The notes: a model not told the origin generated them from the sequence alone. A DNA stretch of 64,000 bases from Lumbricus terrestris (GCA_949752735.1 OX457052.1:10554047-10618046), one strand, 5' to 3'. Positions 19,601 through 25,892 are shown, counted from the first letter of the stretch. Made by a program: numbers and translations.

Positions 19601-22164
19601 CGGTGAAAGCCAAGAAGAAGCCCGTTCTTCAGCTCAGTTCTGATGACGATAGTGATTTTGACATCCCGGCACCACCAACAGGTAGCTTATACAGGGTGCG
19701 GCCCAAAAAATAATCCATTACGAAAATTGCGATTTCTCGAAAACCGCTGAATATTTTGTTACAAAACTTCGCCAGTCTGTTTGACACATATTTATCTACA
19801 GCTTGGGTAAATCTAATGAAATTCGAATCATGAAAACCAAAATGGTGCAACCCTGAAGTGAAGAAATGTTATTTTCGTTTCAACAGGCATTTTCTGACAG
19901 CAATAACTAAGTACCCGGTAACGACGCAAACAGTAACGTAAGAAGGTTCCTGGTTACTTATTGTTATTGACAAGATTAGGCCAAGTGTTAAGTTTCGTGC
20001 AATGAATGTTCGAAGTGACCACCATTTGCTTTTACGCAAGCTTGCAGACGTTTTCGAAAGCCCAGAGCAGACTTCTGAATGGTCTCAAGCGGAAAGTCAT
20101 TCCAGATGATTTGCAGCGTATTTTTCAGTTCAGGAATGTTCTTTGGCTTTGTGGTAAGTTTGTTGTAGGTCTCAAGCATTGCGCCCCAGACAGCATAGTC
20201 GAGTGGATTCATATCTGGGGAATTTGGCGGCCATGAATCCTTGTCGATGAAGTCCGGATAGTGACTTCTTAACTAATCTTGGGCTAGCTTGGCGCCGTGA
20301 GCGGGCGCTCCATCTTGCTGAAAAGTGAACTGGTTTCCCAGGACAGTGTGACAGTCATCGACAAGCTTAGGCAAAAGATTCTCCACGTAATACCTAGCAT
20401 TGACTTTGGCCTTCTCGTCAATGAAATGCAAGCGTCCTTTACCCCCATAGCTGAACCAGCAGAAACCATGATGTGGGGAGAGAACTTGGCTCACTCGACC
20501 AACAGACGGGTTGGATGGATATCGGCTTTTGGCTTCGTTGCCCAGACTCGGATGTTTTGATTATTAATGGGTGGATTGATGTAAAAGATCTTTTCATTGG
20601 TGAAGAAAACCTTGCAATTTTACTCAAAATGTAGCCAAAACATCGTCTGCAAAGCGGAAATGACGTAATTATGACACACGCAGACTACTTTATGCAAAAA
20701 TATGATTTTCTATTTCGGGAATGCTGTGTTCAGTTGAAAAAACGCAGTTCTTTCTTCTGCATGATGTCATGATCACAAATATAAAGATACTGACACAAAA
20801 TTTTCACACAATATGCAAAAATATGTTAGGAAGAACAATGAAAATATTTGTAACAAAATATTCGGCGGTTTTCGAGAAATCGCAATTTTCGTAATGGATT
20901 ATTTTTTTGGCCGCACCCTGTAATATGTTTGTTCTAACGGAGGTACCTGTCCGGTAACTAAGTTAAGCACCTTCGTGAGGTTTATTGTAAGGCGCTTTAT
21001 AAATGTTCATATACATACATACTTACATACATACATGCATACATACAAAGTATGACATGCATACATTCATACATACATAGTATTACATGCATACATTCAT
21101 TCATTCATTATTAAAATTTATATAGCTCCCCTTCAAGAATCTACTCCGAGGCGCTCCCATACATACATACATACATGCCATACATACATACATACATACA
21201 TACATGCATTATTCAGCTGTAAATTTCAGCCCTTTAGAATTATGGGTGTGTAGTAAAATGCATAGGAACCAATGCAGCTCTTCTTTAAACGTTTTAGACA
21301 TTTTTAAATGTCCATATATTGCATAGGCCTACTAATGGGTGGGGAGGGGTCATCAGATTTTGACAATTTTTGGAGGGTAGTGTAGCAATTTGGGGTGCGG
21401 TGGTGCAGTGGGTATGTTCGTTGCCTTGCAGCCTGAGGGTTGCAGGTTCGAATCCACCTCAAGTCGCCGAGTAGGGACATTGGCCAAGTCCTTCACTCAC
21501 TATTGCTAAGCACTTCGGCGTGAAACTCCGATGCAGTGTCCGCGCTGCAGTCGGGAGCGCCTCTGAGTAGACAGAGCTTGAACGGGCCCTATGACAAGTG
21601 CACTTACGAACGTACAAGCTTGTCGTTTAAGTATTCAAGGATTGCTCTTCATATTGTGTTGTGAATTTCTTATTTAGTATACAGTTATATTTCTGCTGTG
21701 GAAAGTTGCTCTTAGATCTGAACAGAATATGATTGTAATGTAATCAAACGCCATCGGACGACTATAGGATAATACAGATACAGAGTTATAAATATTGTAA
21801 TGTGGACGTCATGATTAGACATTAATTTTGCGTACGCACATTTTGCCAAGACCCCTCCCACTGTACTCACTCGTATGCAAATCACCTAAATTACGTAACC
21901 CCGGTGCTTATGTAATGTTTGGACAGCCCCCTAACTGGGCTTTTAGTGTTTTGTTTGTCGTCTGTGATTAGTTGATTTGATTATTTTGTCGAAGAATTGC
22001 GGTCCAGAAGAAGAAAGCCAACGTTTGTCGAAAGCAACAGTGAAAACGAAGTTTCTGAAAGTGAAGCGCCGCCGAGTGTAATCAAAAAACCAACAAAGTC
22101 TGTGAGCAACCGAGCGGCAGCTGCAGGAGCGCAGGCCTTGACGAGAAGCAGTCGGAAGAAATAG
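493..22164 (+). CDS. NCAPD2: Condensin complex subunit 1 (NCAPD2 / CAP-D2), 19 exons, 5'-truncated by the window
   Basis: NCAPD2 is the HEAT-repeat subunit of condensin I. It binds the kleisin NCAPH and DNA and supports mitotic chromosome compaction in the nucleus. I joined 19 exons: 493-704, 2350-2468, 3407-3660, 4834-4918, 5680-5816, 6502-6628, 7311-7395, 8432-8581, 9580-9878, 10856-10967, 11341-11467, 11990-12145, 13413-13590, 14841-14935, 15909-15989, 16719-16902, 17707-17842, 19496-19681 and 21995-22164. All junctions are GT-AG and phases match throughout, giving about 963 codons. Hallmarks of the family are MLPLVWSKE, LMLLGMAAG, FRFPNLIEPWT, VLTHLILNDMIKVKGQ, GNAIYNILPDVISRLSDPE and ESLVEKLCHRFRAT; the last three belong to the conserved Cnd1 C-terminal domain. 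The tail is acidic/basic and low complexity, as in vertebrates. Human NCAPD2 is about 1400 residues, so roughly 430 N-terminal residues lie upstream. The donor after 5816 (GTTGGT) and the acceptor before 21995 are weak and were chosen by phase and homology. Confidence 0.95.
722..790 (-). mobile_element. LINE 3' tail fragment
   Basis: Reverse complement of the GAGCGCCTCTGAGTAG … CTATTTAAA … GAAT tail shared by LINE and SINE copies throughout the window. It sits in the intron just after exon a. Confidence 0.6.
908..1064. repeat. Tandem duplication, about 80 bp x 2
   Basis: Two adjacent copies of a unit containing TTTACTGTTTGCAAACTGAT, ATTCATG and ATCTTTTTCAAAATTTATAAG, differing at a few positions. 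Intronic. Confidence 0.75.
1840..2053 (-). mobile_element. tRNA-derived SINE (family 1)
   Basis: Minus-strand copy with the pol III B-box-like GGTTCGAATCC at the head and the shared tail GGGAGTGCATCTGAGTAG. Diverged but nearly full length. Lies in the intron before exon b. Confidence 0.8.
2350..2468 (+). CDS. NCAPD2: NCAPD2 exon b
   Basis: Encodes GADCASLLEAAVKVSDAME and ends in VSKQQVLVQYLK, matching the VQYL segment of vertebrate NCAPD2. The donor is GTAAAT. An alternative in-frame acceptor nine bases downstream (exon start 2359) fits equally well. Confidence 0.85.
2513..3060. repeat. Tandem array of about 137-bp units (4 copies, last diverged)
   Basis: Units begin with TCTACTCA-TT-GCTCCTGA and contain GGGTTTTTAAATATGAAAA. 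Copies start near 2515, 2652, 2789 and 2937. The CTACTCAG…CACTCC piece is the reverse of the LINE 3' tail, so the array probably arose by amplification of a LINE-end insertion. Confidence 0.75.
3133..3361 (+). mobile_element. tRNA-derived SINE (family 1)
   Basis: Starts GGGGCGCGGTGGTGTAGTGG (A-box-like), carries GGTTCGAATCC (B box), and ends with GGGAGCGCCTCTGAGTAG, GGGGCGCTATAACAAGTGC and (ACATACAA)n. Located directly upstream of exon c. Confidence 0.88.
3407..3660 (+). CDS. NCAPD2: NCAPD2 exon c
   Basis: Starts after TTTTGCAG in phase 0 and ends in phase 2 before GTACTT. It contains VLESIDFFVSGYEIGV and RKMLPLVWSKEQGIKDAVV, one of the most conserved HEAT regions of the family. Confidence 0.95.
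3829..4131 (-). mobile_element. LINE (CR1/L2-like) RT C-terminal fragment
   Basis: The minus-strand ORF contains RGLAPKYLTNAL, SHRPLRSSNRLDLLVPRSRT, SFVAIGPSLWNALSPSV and LLKTCFFSWDL. This is the C-terminal tail typical of CR1/L2-type LINE ORF2 (APxYL…LRSS…FxxxGPxLWNxLP…LKTxLF). Confidence 0.8.
4152..4338. mobile_element. hAT-type MITE, family A, with 8-bp target duplication
   Basis: Terminal inverted repeats CAGGGCTGTTTTTAA / TTAAAAAAAGCCCTG. It is flanked by CTTCTCTG (4144-4151) and CTTCTCGG (4339-4346), 7 of 8 identical. No coding capacity. A second copy with a perfect duplication is at 41003-41197. Confidence 0.9.
4340..4560 (-). mobile_element. LINE 3' end fragment
   Basis: The minus-strand reading includes LTQSRIFACIVPHLLNGH and ends RVDRTGSASE, the same GSASE end seen in other LINE copies here. 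Degenerate. Confidence 0.55.
4834..4918 (+). CDS. NCAPD2: NCAPD2 exon d
   Basis: A short exon with acceptor TTTTCAG and donor GTATGT. It encodes SQAVAVANSLISLTVGATLG and DLTSLEEL, aligning with the SVGTIQCLEEIL segment of the human protein. Phase 2 to phase 0. Confidence 0.93.
5680..5816 (+). CDS. NCAPD2: NCAPD2 exon e
   Basis: Encodes VQEFVRTEELNARVIQVLWE and ends in RGALMLLGMAAG (human MLLGMMARG). Phase continuity with the next exon needs the donor GTTGGT. A nearby better-looking GTAACA, four bases downstream, would break the frame. Confidence 0.9.
6065..6262 (-). mobile_element. tRNA-derived SINE (family 1), head damaged
   Basis: Reverse complement of the family-1 SINE: tail GCACTTGTTATAGCGCCC…CTACTCAGAGGCGCTCCCGAC and body GAGTTTCACGCCGAAGCGCTGAG. 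The tRNA-like head is partly deleted. Confidence 0.8.
6270..6375 (-). mobile_element. LINE 3' end fragment
   Basis: The minus-strand reading KTVLFGCVGAGSASE followed by a stop matches the C terminus of the CR1/L2-like LINE family of this window. Confidence 0.6.
6502..6628 (+). CDS. NCAPD2: NCAPD2 exon f
   Basis: Acceptor TTGTTTAG, donor GTAAGA. Encodes SEVETVQSNISTLIKEGLG and LAKDTCTAFSKLAGK, a HEAT helix pair like human VGSNLDTLVSIGL. Confidence 0.93.
6990..7225. repeat. Pyrimidine-rich minisatellite, units of about 20-25 bp
   Basis: Many degenerate copies of TTTCTTATCTTTGTCTTC in the intron before exon g. The plus strand is almost entirely pyrimidine. Confidence 0.8.
7311..7395 (+). CDS. 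NCAPD2: NCAPD2 exon g
   Basis: An 85-base exon encoding SKGDALQKPFRLNQDHELFQ and RLSHLLVT, matching the conserved PPFRLPQEHRLFERL region of the human protein. Phase 0 to 1. The preceding intron ends in a (TCTTATCTTTGTCTTC)-like pyrimidine minisatellite. Confidence 0.93.
7462..7712. repeat. Direct duplication, about 125 bp x 2
   Basis: AGTTCTTCCAAATTAGACAG through GATAGATTTCTTAT occurs at about 7462-7586 and again at about 7590-7712 with one or two differences. A recent tandem duplication inside an intron. Confidence 0.9.
8432..8581 (+). CDS. NCAPD2: NCAPD2 exon h
   Basis: Encodes MMRVDRSHYVPLAEQAINLI, YKLAEHPDAICAEIVKKQ and AAAVLGAAAKK. It corresponds to the VTLIYQLAEGPEVICAQIL segment of human NCAPD2. 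Phase 1 to 1. Confidence 0.94.
8895..9055 (-). mobile_element. LINE ORF2 C-terminal fragment (different family)
   Basis: The minus-strand reading contains GKKPPGRPRKMTMDWLMKK and KEKAQNRQEWF. This is the GRPR…W…AQDRxEW end typical of a second LINE type, plausibly the same type as the RT fragment at 1-425. Confidence 0.65.
9580..9878 (+). CDS. NCAPD2: NCAPD2 exon i
   Basis: The longest exon (299 bases). It begins with a variable acidic stretch, then LPSAILTRFVFVCGHVAFNE and LIHLDVTIFGELKRR, then a Lys-rich linker (EKQEKGKGQKNK). Human NCAPD2 has the same order: LAGDVALQQLVHLE followed by a charged linker. Confidence 0.95.
10488..10565 (+). mobile_element. LINE 3' tail
   Basis: GAGAGCGCCTCTGAGTAG, then GGTGCTATATAAATTCTTGG and GAAT repeats: the 3' terminus of the CR1/L2-like family with its simple-repeat end. 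Confidence 0.65.
10856..10967 (+). CDS. NCAPD2: NCAPD2 exon j
   Basis: Encodes TMEEEMGLGGAAAEDAEAEY then IRKITESDIVTG. The TMEEE-LGL-GA-A-D-EAE signature is diagnostic of NCAPD2. Phase 0 to 1. Confidence 0.97.
11075..11150 (-). mobile_element. LINE 3' tail fragment
   Basis: Reverse complement of the shared tail (GTGCTTCTTCAAGGGAACCA, CGAAAGCACTCCCAAC), diverged. Confidence 0.45.
11341..11467 (+). CDS. NCAPD2: NCAPD2 exon k
   Basis: Encodes GKGNLLAVLQPFIIAVCTNQ and HPDVKAAATLALSKYMIV, matching the NPDLSAAASLALGKF HEAT motif. Phase 1 to 2. Confidence 0.96.
11640..11915 (+). mobile_element. LINE (CR1/L2-like) 3' end
   Basis: The reading RSFSVVGPTTWNGLSLTMR matches the LINE C-terminal motif. 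It is followed by the tail GGGAGCACCTCTGAGTATGG, GGGGTGCTATATAAAATCC and (GATT)n. Located just before exon l. Confidence 0.75.
11990..12145 (+). CDS. NCAPD2: NCAPD2 exon l
   Basis: Encodes SEFCEENLPLLFTILEKSSH, VVRANVIIALGDLTFRFPN and LIEPWTAHIYNR. This is the start of the conserved Cnd1-type domain (IVRSN…GDLAIRFPNLVDPWT in human). Phase 2 to 2. Confidence 0.97.
12477..12720 (+). mobile_element. tRNA-derived SINE (family 1)
   Basis: Near-full-length copy with A-box-like GGTGTAGT, B box GGTTCGAAT, the conserved body, the shared tail GGGAGCGCTTCTGAG and (ACAAAC)-like end. Confidence 0.88.
13413..13590 (+). CDS. NCAPD2: NCAPD2 exon m
   Basis: Encodes LRDESIHVRKNTIMVLTHLI, LNDMIKVKGQISELAM and IAKQFFHELGKK. 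This is the core of the Cnd1 domain shared by condensin D2 and D3 subunits. Phase 2 to 0. Confidence 0.97.
14416..14630 (-). mobile_element. tRNA-derived SINE (family 1)
   Basis: Full-length minus-strand copy from GTGCACTTGTTATAGCGCCC to CACCACCGCGCCCCACA. Part of the 138-codon ORF at 14328-14744 is simply this SINE read through. Confidence 0.88.
14841..14935 (+). CDS. NCAPD2: NCAPD2 exon n
   Basis: Encodes GNAIYNILPDVISRLSDPE and IGVEEEQFRAILK, nearly identical to the vertebrate segment GNAIYNLLPDIISRLSDPE. Phase 0 to 2. Confidence 0.98.
15270..15800 (+). repeat. Dispersed repeat X, unoccupied copy
   Basis: The segment with GGGGCATTATTATTG, CATCTCGACAAAATGTACAT and GCATTATAATTAAATTCTGATC recurs near 25290-26480, where two MITEs interrupt it. 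A diverged, inverted piece lies at about 21715-21800. A short hairpin TTGAACCCGG / CCGGGTTCAA lies at 15279-15341. Confidence 0.65.
15909..15989 (+). CDS. NCAPD2: NCAPD2 exon o
   Basis: Encodes FLMSFIQKERQCESLVEKL and CHRFRATR, matching human KQTESLVEKLCQRFRT. Phase 2 to 2. Confidence 0.97.
16108..16196 (+). repeat. Dispersed repeat Y (about 100 bp)
   Basis: Contains CACTGTGTGGTAACAAAGAC and GCTTGGGACTGGCACTGGCA. Related copies are at about 25160-25255 (plus), 46525-46640 and 47550-47655 (both minus). Function unknown. Confidence 0.7.
16242..16475 (+). mobile_element. tRNA-derived SINE (family 2)
   Basis: Head CCCGGTAGCGCATTGGTTAA (A-box region) and GAGTTCGAACCC (B box), then GTTGGGCGGA, GTAGGCTGC and an (ATT/AGT)n end. 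It differs from family 1 in body and tail. Other copies are at about 54590-54835 and 61045-61272. Confidence 0.8.
16633..16702. repeat. (TATG)/(TG)n/(TA)n microsatellite
   Basis: A mixed TG and TA dinucleotide run directly before the polypyrimidine tract of exon p. Confidence 0.9.
16719..16902 (+). CDS. NCAPD2: NCAPD2 exon p
   Basis: Encodes ERQWRDLAFCLSLISFNDKS, KLQENYACFADKLSEEFVYE and AKKLAKPEVK, matching ERQQRDLAYCVSQLPL and FDCFGDKLSDES in human. Phase 2 to 0. A (TG)n/(TA)n microsatellite lies only about 20 bases upstream of the acceptor. Confidence 0.97.
17235..17310 (-). mobile_element. LINE 3' tail fragment
   Basis: ATTCATTCATTCACTAATC, then GCAGCGCCTCTTCAAGGGG and TACTACTCAGAAG: the inverted LINE tail. 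Confidence 0.6.
17707..17842 (+). CDS. NCAPD2: NCAPD2 exon q
   Basis: Encodes AQVDELEQRIEQSRNKC, matching human IIDEFEQKLRACHTRG, then enters the Lys/Ser/Ala-rich disordered C-terminal tail. Phase 0 to 1. Confidence 0.94.
17880..18283 (-). mobile_element. LINE 3' end, inserted right after NCAPD2 exon q
   Basis: The minus ORF begins MLETLHWLPTPQHIEY, resembling the HWLPxxxRI(E/D)Y motif of CR1-type LINEs. It ends PHATVGSASE with a stop. It starts about 40 bases after the donor of exon q. Confidence 0.65.
18350..19452. mobile_element. hAT-type MITE, family B, with internal 86-bp satellite
   Basis: Termini CAGTGTTTAATCTAG / CTAGATTAAACACTG, flanked by CTGTGGC on both sides (7 bp certain, the 8th ambiguous by one base). 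The body starts and ends with G-rich runs (GGGGGGGAATTGG; GGGGGGGAACTTT). It ends about 43 bases upstream of NCAPD2 exon r. Confidence 0.85.
18490..19240. repeat. 86-bp tandem repeat, about 9 units, inside MITE B
   Basis: The unit contains CAACATTGCAATGGCAGCAT, TTTAAGG and TTTTTCAGTGACCCATTAGA. Alternating subtypes (GTCGTC…GGTGTAC versus GTCATCTGA…GCTGTAC) suggest a higher-order two-unit repeat. Three inverted units occur at about 44355-44600. An AT-rich imperfect palindrome follows at 19240-19335. Confidence 0.92.
19496..19681 (+). CDS. NCAPD2: NCAPD2 exon r (C-terminal tail)
   Basis: Encodes a low-complexity basic/acidic tail including GRKVAQNRGRAAKKGK, ESESNSEEEIRK and LQLSSDDDSDFDIPAPPT. 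Tails of this type carry CDK phosphosites in vertebrates. The exon is flanked by a MITE (about 43 bases before its start) and a mariner (10 bases after its end). Phase 1 to 1; donor GTAGCT. Confidence 0.88.
19692..20920 (-). mobile_element. Tc1/mariner element, maT-like (DD37D), defective
   Basis: It has inverted repeats of about 74 bp beginning CAGGGTGCGGCC, flanked by TA duplications (19690-19691, 20921-20922). Transposase remnants lie on the minus strand. FFTNEKIF is the first catalytic site with Asp replaced by Asn. FQQDGAPAH is the second (D at about 20314). NPLDYAVWG is the third, 37 residues later (D at about 20200), which fits the DD37D maT group. There is an in-frame stop after LAQD, a frameshift between the first and second sites, and an N-terminal DNA-binding region too short to be complete. 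Inserted 10 bases downstream of the exon r junction. Confidence 0.93.
19988..20627 (-). pseudogene. maT-like transposase pseudogene
   Basis: Transposase catalytic domain (cut-and-paste DDD nuclease) in two frames. From N to C: FFTNEKIFYIN; PHHGFCWFSYGGKGRLHFI; YYVENLLPKLV; FQQDGAPAH; a TAG stop; WPPNSPDMNPLDY; FRKRLQACVKANGGHFEH. Lesions are loss of the first Asp, one stop, at least one frameshift, and deletion of most of the helix-turn-helix region. Cannot encode active enzyme. Confidence 0.9.
20998..21216. repeat. (CATA)n microsatellite interrupted by an inverted LINE tail
   Basis: CATACATACAT-type runs surround a short inverted LINE tail (TTTATATAGCTCCCCTTCAAG at about 21117-21150). Confidence 0.8.
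21391..21618 (+). mobile_element. tRNA-derived SINE (family 1)
   Basis: Full-length copy with B box GGTTCGAATCC and tail GGGAGCGCCTCTGAGTAG. Lies in the last NCAPD2 intron. Confidence 0.88.
21995..22164 (+). CDS. NCAPD2: NCAPD2 last coding exon with stop
   Basis: Encodes RSRRRKPTFVESNSENEVSE, then KKPTKSVSNRAAAAGAQ, and ends in LTRSSRKK followed by TAG at 22162-22164. The basic end resembles the RASARRHRS end of human NCAPD2. The acceptor (TTTTGTCGAAG) is weak. It was selected because it keeps phase 1 and the other nearby AGs cause a stop or a frame break. Confidence 0.82.
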
Positions 22165-22336
22165 GAAATGCAGCGTTTGTCGCAGTCTTGTTGCTCTCTG
22201 TCTGTATGTGTCTCTGTCTGTCTGTCTGTCTCTTTTTCTCTCTTTCTCAGTGTCACCCTTCAAAGCTGCAGTTGACTTTGAACTGAAATCTGCGTCTATG
22301 GTTACTTGATAGAATTATAAAATCAGGGATACTCGT

Positions 22337-22569
22337 TTGTTTGTATGCGCACTTGTTATAGCGCCCTTTCAAGCGCCCTTTCAAGCACTCTACTCAGAGG
22401 CGCTCCCGACTGCAGAGCGGACACTGCATCGGAGTTTCACGCCGAAGCGCTGAGCAATTGCGAGTGAAGGACTTGCCCCAGGTCCATACGCAGCGACTTG
22501 AGGTGGATACGAGCCTCAAACCTTTTGGCTTCAAGGCAACGACGCCACCACTACACCACCGCGCCCCAC
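22337..22569 (-). mobile_element. tRNA-derived SINE (family 1)
   Basis: Minus-strand copy about 170 bases after the NCAPD2 stop, with a short duplication in the tail (GCGCCCTTTCAAG twice). Confidence 0.87.
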
Positions 22570-22650
22570 TTGGAATTATGACTTGGTTTGAACCGTCCTA
22601 AGTTTAGTCATATGTATATTATGGATGTATGCATGTATACATATGTGTTT

Positions 22651-22858
22651 GTGGGACACGATGGTGTAGGATACGTTTGGTGCCTTGGAGCCGGAAGGTC
22701 GTGGATGTGAATCCACCTCAAGCCACTGCGTAAGGACCCTGAGCAAATCTTTCGCTCGCCATTGCTCATGTGCTTTGGAGTGAAACTTTGCTGTAGTTGA
22801 GAGCGCCTCTGAGTAGAAATCTTGAAGGCGTGCTATAACAAATGCTCATACATACGTG
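22651..22858 (+). mobile_element. tRNA-derived SINE (family 1), diverged
   Basis: Head GGGACACGATGGTGTAGG, decayed B box (GGATGTGAATCCACC), tail GAGAGCGCCTCTGAGTAG, ending in (CATA)n. Confidence 0.8.
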
Positions 22859-23398
22859 TTTACATACATACATACATACATCTGTATGTATGTATGTAGT
22901 ATTGCAAATGTATGTAATGCATGTGTGAAAAACTTGGTATAGCAAATTTTGAGTGACTCACAAAGGCACTGTAACAGATTTTCTTCTGCCTATCTGACAG
23001 TGATCGAACAGTTCTTCTGTGACCCTTTAAAACTTTGATTTTTCCAAAAAATGAGAGTGTTGCTGACATCTCTCTGTCTCTTTCACTATGTACTTTGAGA
23101 CTGTTGTTGATACAGAGTTATAAATAGGCATGTTATAATGAACAGACTCTGGAAATAGAAACATTTCTACGGTACTTCTTGTCTAATTGGGTTTTGGACT
23201 TCAAACAGAATTTGTCAAGTGTTTGGAAAATAAGATTCACTTCTAGAAACCAGTTTTGTTAGATGTTTGCCGTTGTAGAGGATGATTGCACAACACTATT
23301 GAAACATGTCTAAATTAAAGCAAAAACAGGGCTAGTGAAATTTGGTCTTTGCATCTTTGGCTTGTTTTCCAAGTACTTTGGTTCGGACACAGAGAGAC

Positions 23399-23399
<1 letters not shown>

Positions 23400-23471
<72 letters not shown>

Positions 23472-23512
23472 CAGAGACAGAGAGAGTGCAAGGGAGAGGG
23501 AGAGATGCAGTC
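23400..23512. repeat. (AT)n then (GA)n compound microsatellite
   Basis: About 28 AT units followed by GAGAGACAGAGA-type sequence. It produces several spurious ORFs on both strands. Confidence 0.95.
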
Positions 23513-23679
23513 ATTAGTGCTCTCCAATTCACAGATTTCTCACTGTCGATTGTTTCTTTACATTTGAATTTAGCAGATAATGTTTAATTGCTGTTTTCTA
23601 CATTTACGAACAAACATGCTTTGCGGAGAAATTTGTGCTTTCAAAGCCTAAACATTTGATGGCTTTAAAAGAATACTGT

Positions 23680-23742
23680 TTTCAAAGAATACTGTTTTCA
23701 AAGAATACTGTTTTCAAAGAATACTGTTTGAACTGTTCTGAT
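23680..23742. repeat. 16-bp tandem repeat, about 4 units
   Basis: AGAATACTGTTTTCAA repeated just upstream of the AATAAA at 23745. Confidence 0.85.
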
Positions 23743-23744
23743 GA

Positions 23745-23750
23745 AATAAA
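23745..23750 (+). terminator. Candidate poly(A) signal AATAAA for NCAPD2
   Basis: This is the first canonical AATAAA I found downstream of the NCAPD2 stop, about 1.6 kb away. A weaker ATTAAA lies at 23314-23319. If either is used, the 3' UTR would carry two SINEs and an (AT)n tract. Transcript data would be needed to choose. Confidence 0.25.
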
Positions 23751-23834
23751 CGATTCTGCTGTAATTAAAACTTTGCTCTGTAATACGTCTTGTTCTTTGT
23801 GCTCTCTTTTTATCATGTCACATGTTGTATACAG

Positions 23835-24632
23835 CATAGATTGAGTATTCGCATATTACGAATATTAAGATTTTCTAATATTCACGAATATTAACGAATA
23901 TTAAAACTGCCAACGAATATTATATTCGTAAAATACTATGTTCTTTCAAGAAATTATTTTTAATTTTTATTTTGTTATTTATGAAAATGTTTGACTTTTA
24001 CTGAGTGAATCGTACAAAATTGAGTTACCCTACGCACAGACCTGTAATCAGTAAGTTACAATAACTTCAATAGATTTATTGTTAAAAACTTCAAGGTCTC
24101 TGCTGGGTCTGGCCAATGTGGCCATGCGGAATTCACAATTATCACATTCGATACTTAACGTGTGTCAAACTTTGTCTGACTTCTGACCATCCTCCCCAAC
24201 AGAAAAGAGGTAGAGCCACCGATGGCAGTTGGCAAGTAGGCGCAATAGTAGGCTATAATTTTATTAGAAATATACTTTAACTGCCTATAATAGTAACTGC
24301 AAATTGATAAAGTAGTTTTATGTCAGTGTAGCAGGATGAGTAAATATAAATGCCAACGCAAGAAATAATAGTGCCATATTACAAGCAAACACTATCCCGA
24401 TCTCAGCATATTAAGCGCATCGCATATTTTAATTCAGCCTTGCTCTGGATGCGAGAGAATGTCTTAGAGACATACAGAAACTTAAACTGCTTTACCGGGT
24501 AACATTGCGGTTTCGATGGATCACTTTAATCCGTTAACGAATATTTGCGAATATTTACGAATATTAAAAAATCTTAATATTCACGAATATTTACGAATAT
24601 TAAACCCAAAAGTCACGAATACTCAATCTATG
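23835..24632. mobile_element. hAT-type non-autonomous element, perfect 8-bp target duplication
   Basis: Termini CATAGATTGAGTATTCG / CGAATACTCAATCTATG are perfect inverted repeats. Flanks are GTATACAG at 23827-23834 and 24633-24640. Subterminal clusters of CGAATATT lie at both ends and no transposase was found in about 0.8 kb. Confidence 0.92.
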
Positions 24633-24686
24633 GTATACAGTACTGTTGATGATAGTTCACTGTTTAACTTCTTAAGAGCTCCTCTG

Positions 24687-24805
24687 GTTGTGTGTGTGTG
24701 CGTGCGTGTTTGTGTGTGTGGGTGGGGTGTGTGTGTGTGCGTGCGTGTTTGTGTGTGTGGGTGGGGTGTGTGTGTGCGCGTGCGTGTGTGGTGTGTGTGT
24801 GTGTT
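24687..24805. repeat. (GT)n-rich tandem repeat with about 42-bp higher-order units
   Basis: TGTGTGTGTGCGTGCGTGTT and GGGTGGGGTGTGTG alternate twice and then decay. Confidence 0.85.
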
Positions 24806-25159
24806 TCATGGGGCTCACACTTGAACATGGTCCAAAAAGTCCACATCAACCTTCCAGTTGCAAATGGCATTGGTAAATTGCAGTTGGACGCGATGGGCGT
24901 CTTGTATGTATGTATATGACCATTTATATAGCACCTTAACAAGAATCTCACTGTCTTGTGTTTCTGCCGACAGTTAAATTCAACTCCTGTAATAGCTTGT
25001 GGTCGTCCATTCATTGCTGATTGTAATCAGACTGCGTTGTTGTGTCGGTTTCAAATTAAAACGATTATTATTATTATTAAGATTATTATGGGTCAGATCG
25101 AGACTTTTTTTGCTGAATGCTGAGTTGGTTTTACAGTCTGTAGTCGTAGTAGTTGCAGT

Positions 25160-25257
25160 TTATCGTCACTGTGTGGCAACAAAGACCATTAGCGACGCCA
25201 TCCTTTTTTATATAGGCTTGGGACTGGCACTGGCAGAGTGCAACCGGTGGCGGAGTT
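25160..25257 (+). repeat. Dispersed repeat Y copy
   Basis: Matches 16108-16196 closely (CACTGTGTGGCAACAAAGAC; GGACTGGCACTGGCAGAGTG). Confidence 0.75.
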
Positions 25258-25450
25258 AGTAGTGTCTGTGATCTGCACTTTTTTATATTGTATGTCTAAG
25301 GTGGTGATGGGGGGGTTCAGTTGAATCTCATGTTTCTGTTGCAACGGCAGAAAGGGCGTTTGTTAAACTCAGAAAATGGGCTGTCGATATATTTCGAACG
25401 CACCTAATGGTATCACGGGATATAGGAAATGTGCATATGGGGAATGGGAG

Positions 25451-25755
25451 CAGGGGCGGATCCAAAGGGCAAATCTCAGAGATTTGCATAGCATGTGGTC
25501 ACACTCCCCCACCATCAGGTTTCAAGGAGCTGTAAATCAGTAATCAATGCAGCAGGAACAGGAAGGTGAGAGAGAAAGTAGCATATGACTAAAAACAACC
25601 GGAGTTGCCATGGGTTTTTAGAAATTTTTGTGGGAGAAATACTAAAAAACAAAAAAATCATCTGATTTTTTGGCGGAAGACCAACGAAAATTTGTGTCGA
25701 CCCAAGGTAAAAAAAATTGCCCCCTCCCTTTCCAGAATTTCTGTGTCCGCCCCTG
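25451..25755. mobile_element. hAT-type MITE, family C, perfect 8-bp target duplication
   Basis: Termini CAGGGGCGGATCC / GTCCGCCCCTG, flanked by AATGGGAG (25443-25450 and 25756-25763). No coding capacity. Related copies are at 52559-52873 and next to the N gap at about 46843. Confidence 0.93.
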
Positions 25756-25892
25756 AATGGGAGGGAGGTCTCGTCAAAATGTACGTAGCCTCTACTCAAT
25801 ATAAATGTTTAATTATGATGTCCACAGTAATCTATTTATAATTCTGTTTTATCCTATTATAGTCATCAAATGACATTTGATTACATTATAAT

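Noticed and set aside
21391..21618. B-box-containing SINE copies considered as functional tRNA genes
   Set aside because: They do not fold into complete cloverleaves by inspection, occur in 14 diverged copies and carry a LINE tail.
23315..23567. Four ORFs of 60-72 codons with YIYIYI runs
   Set aside because: They are translations of the (AT)n and (GA)n microsatellite in several frames.
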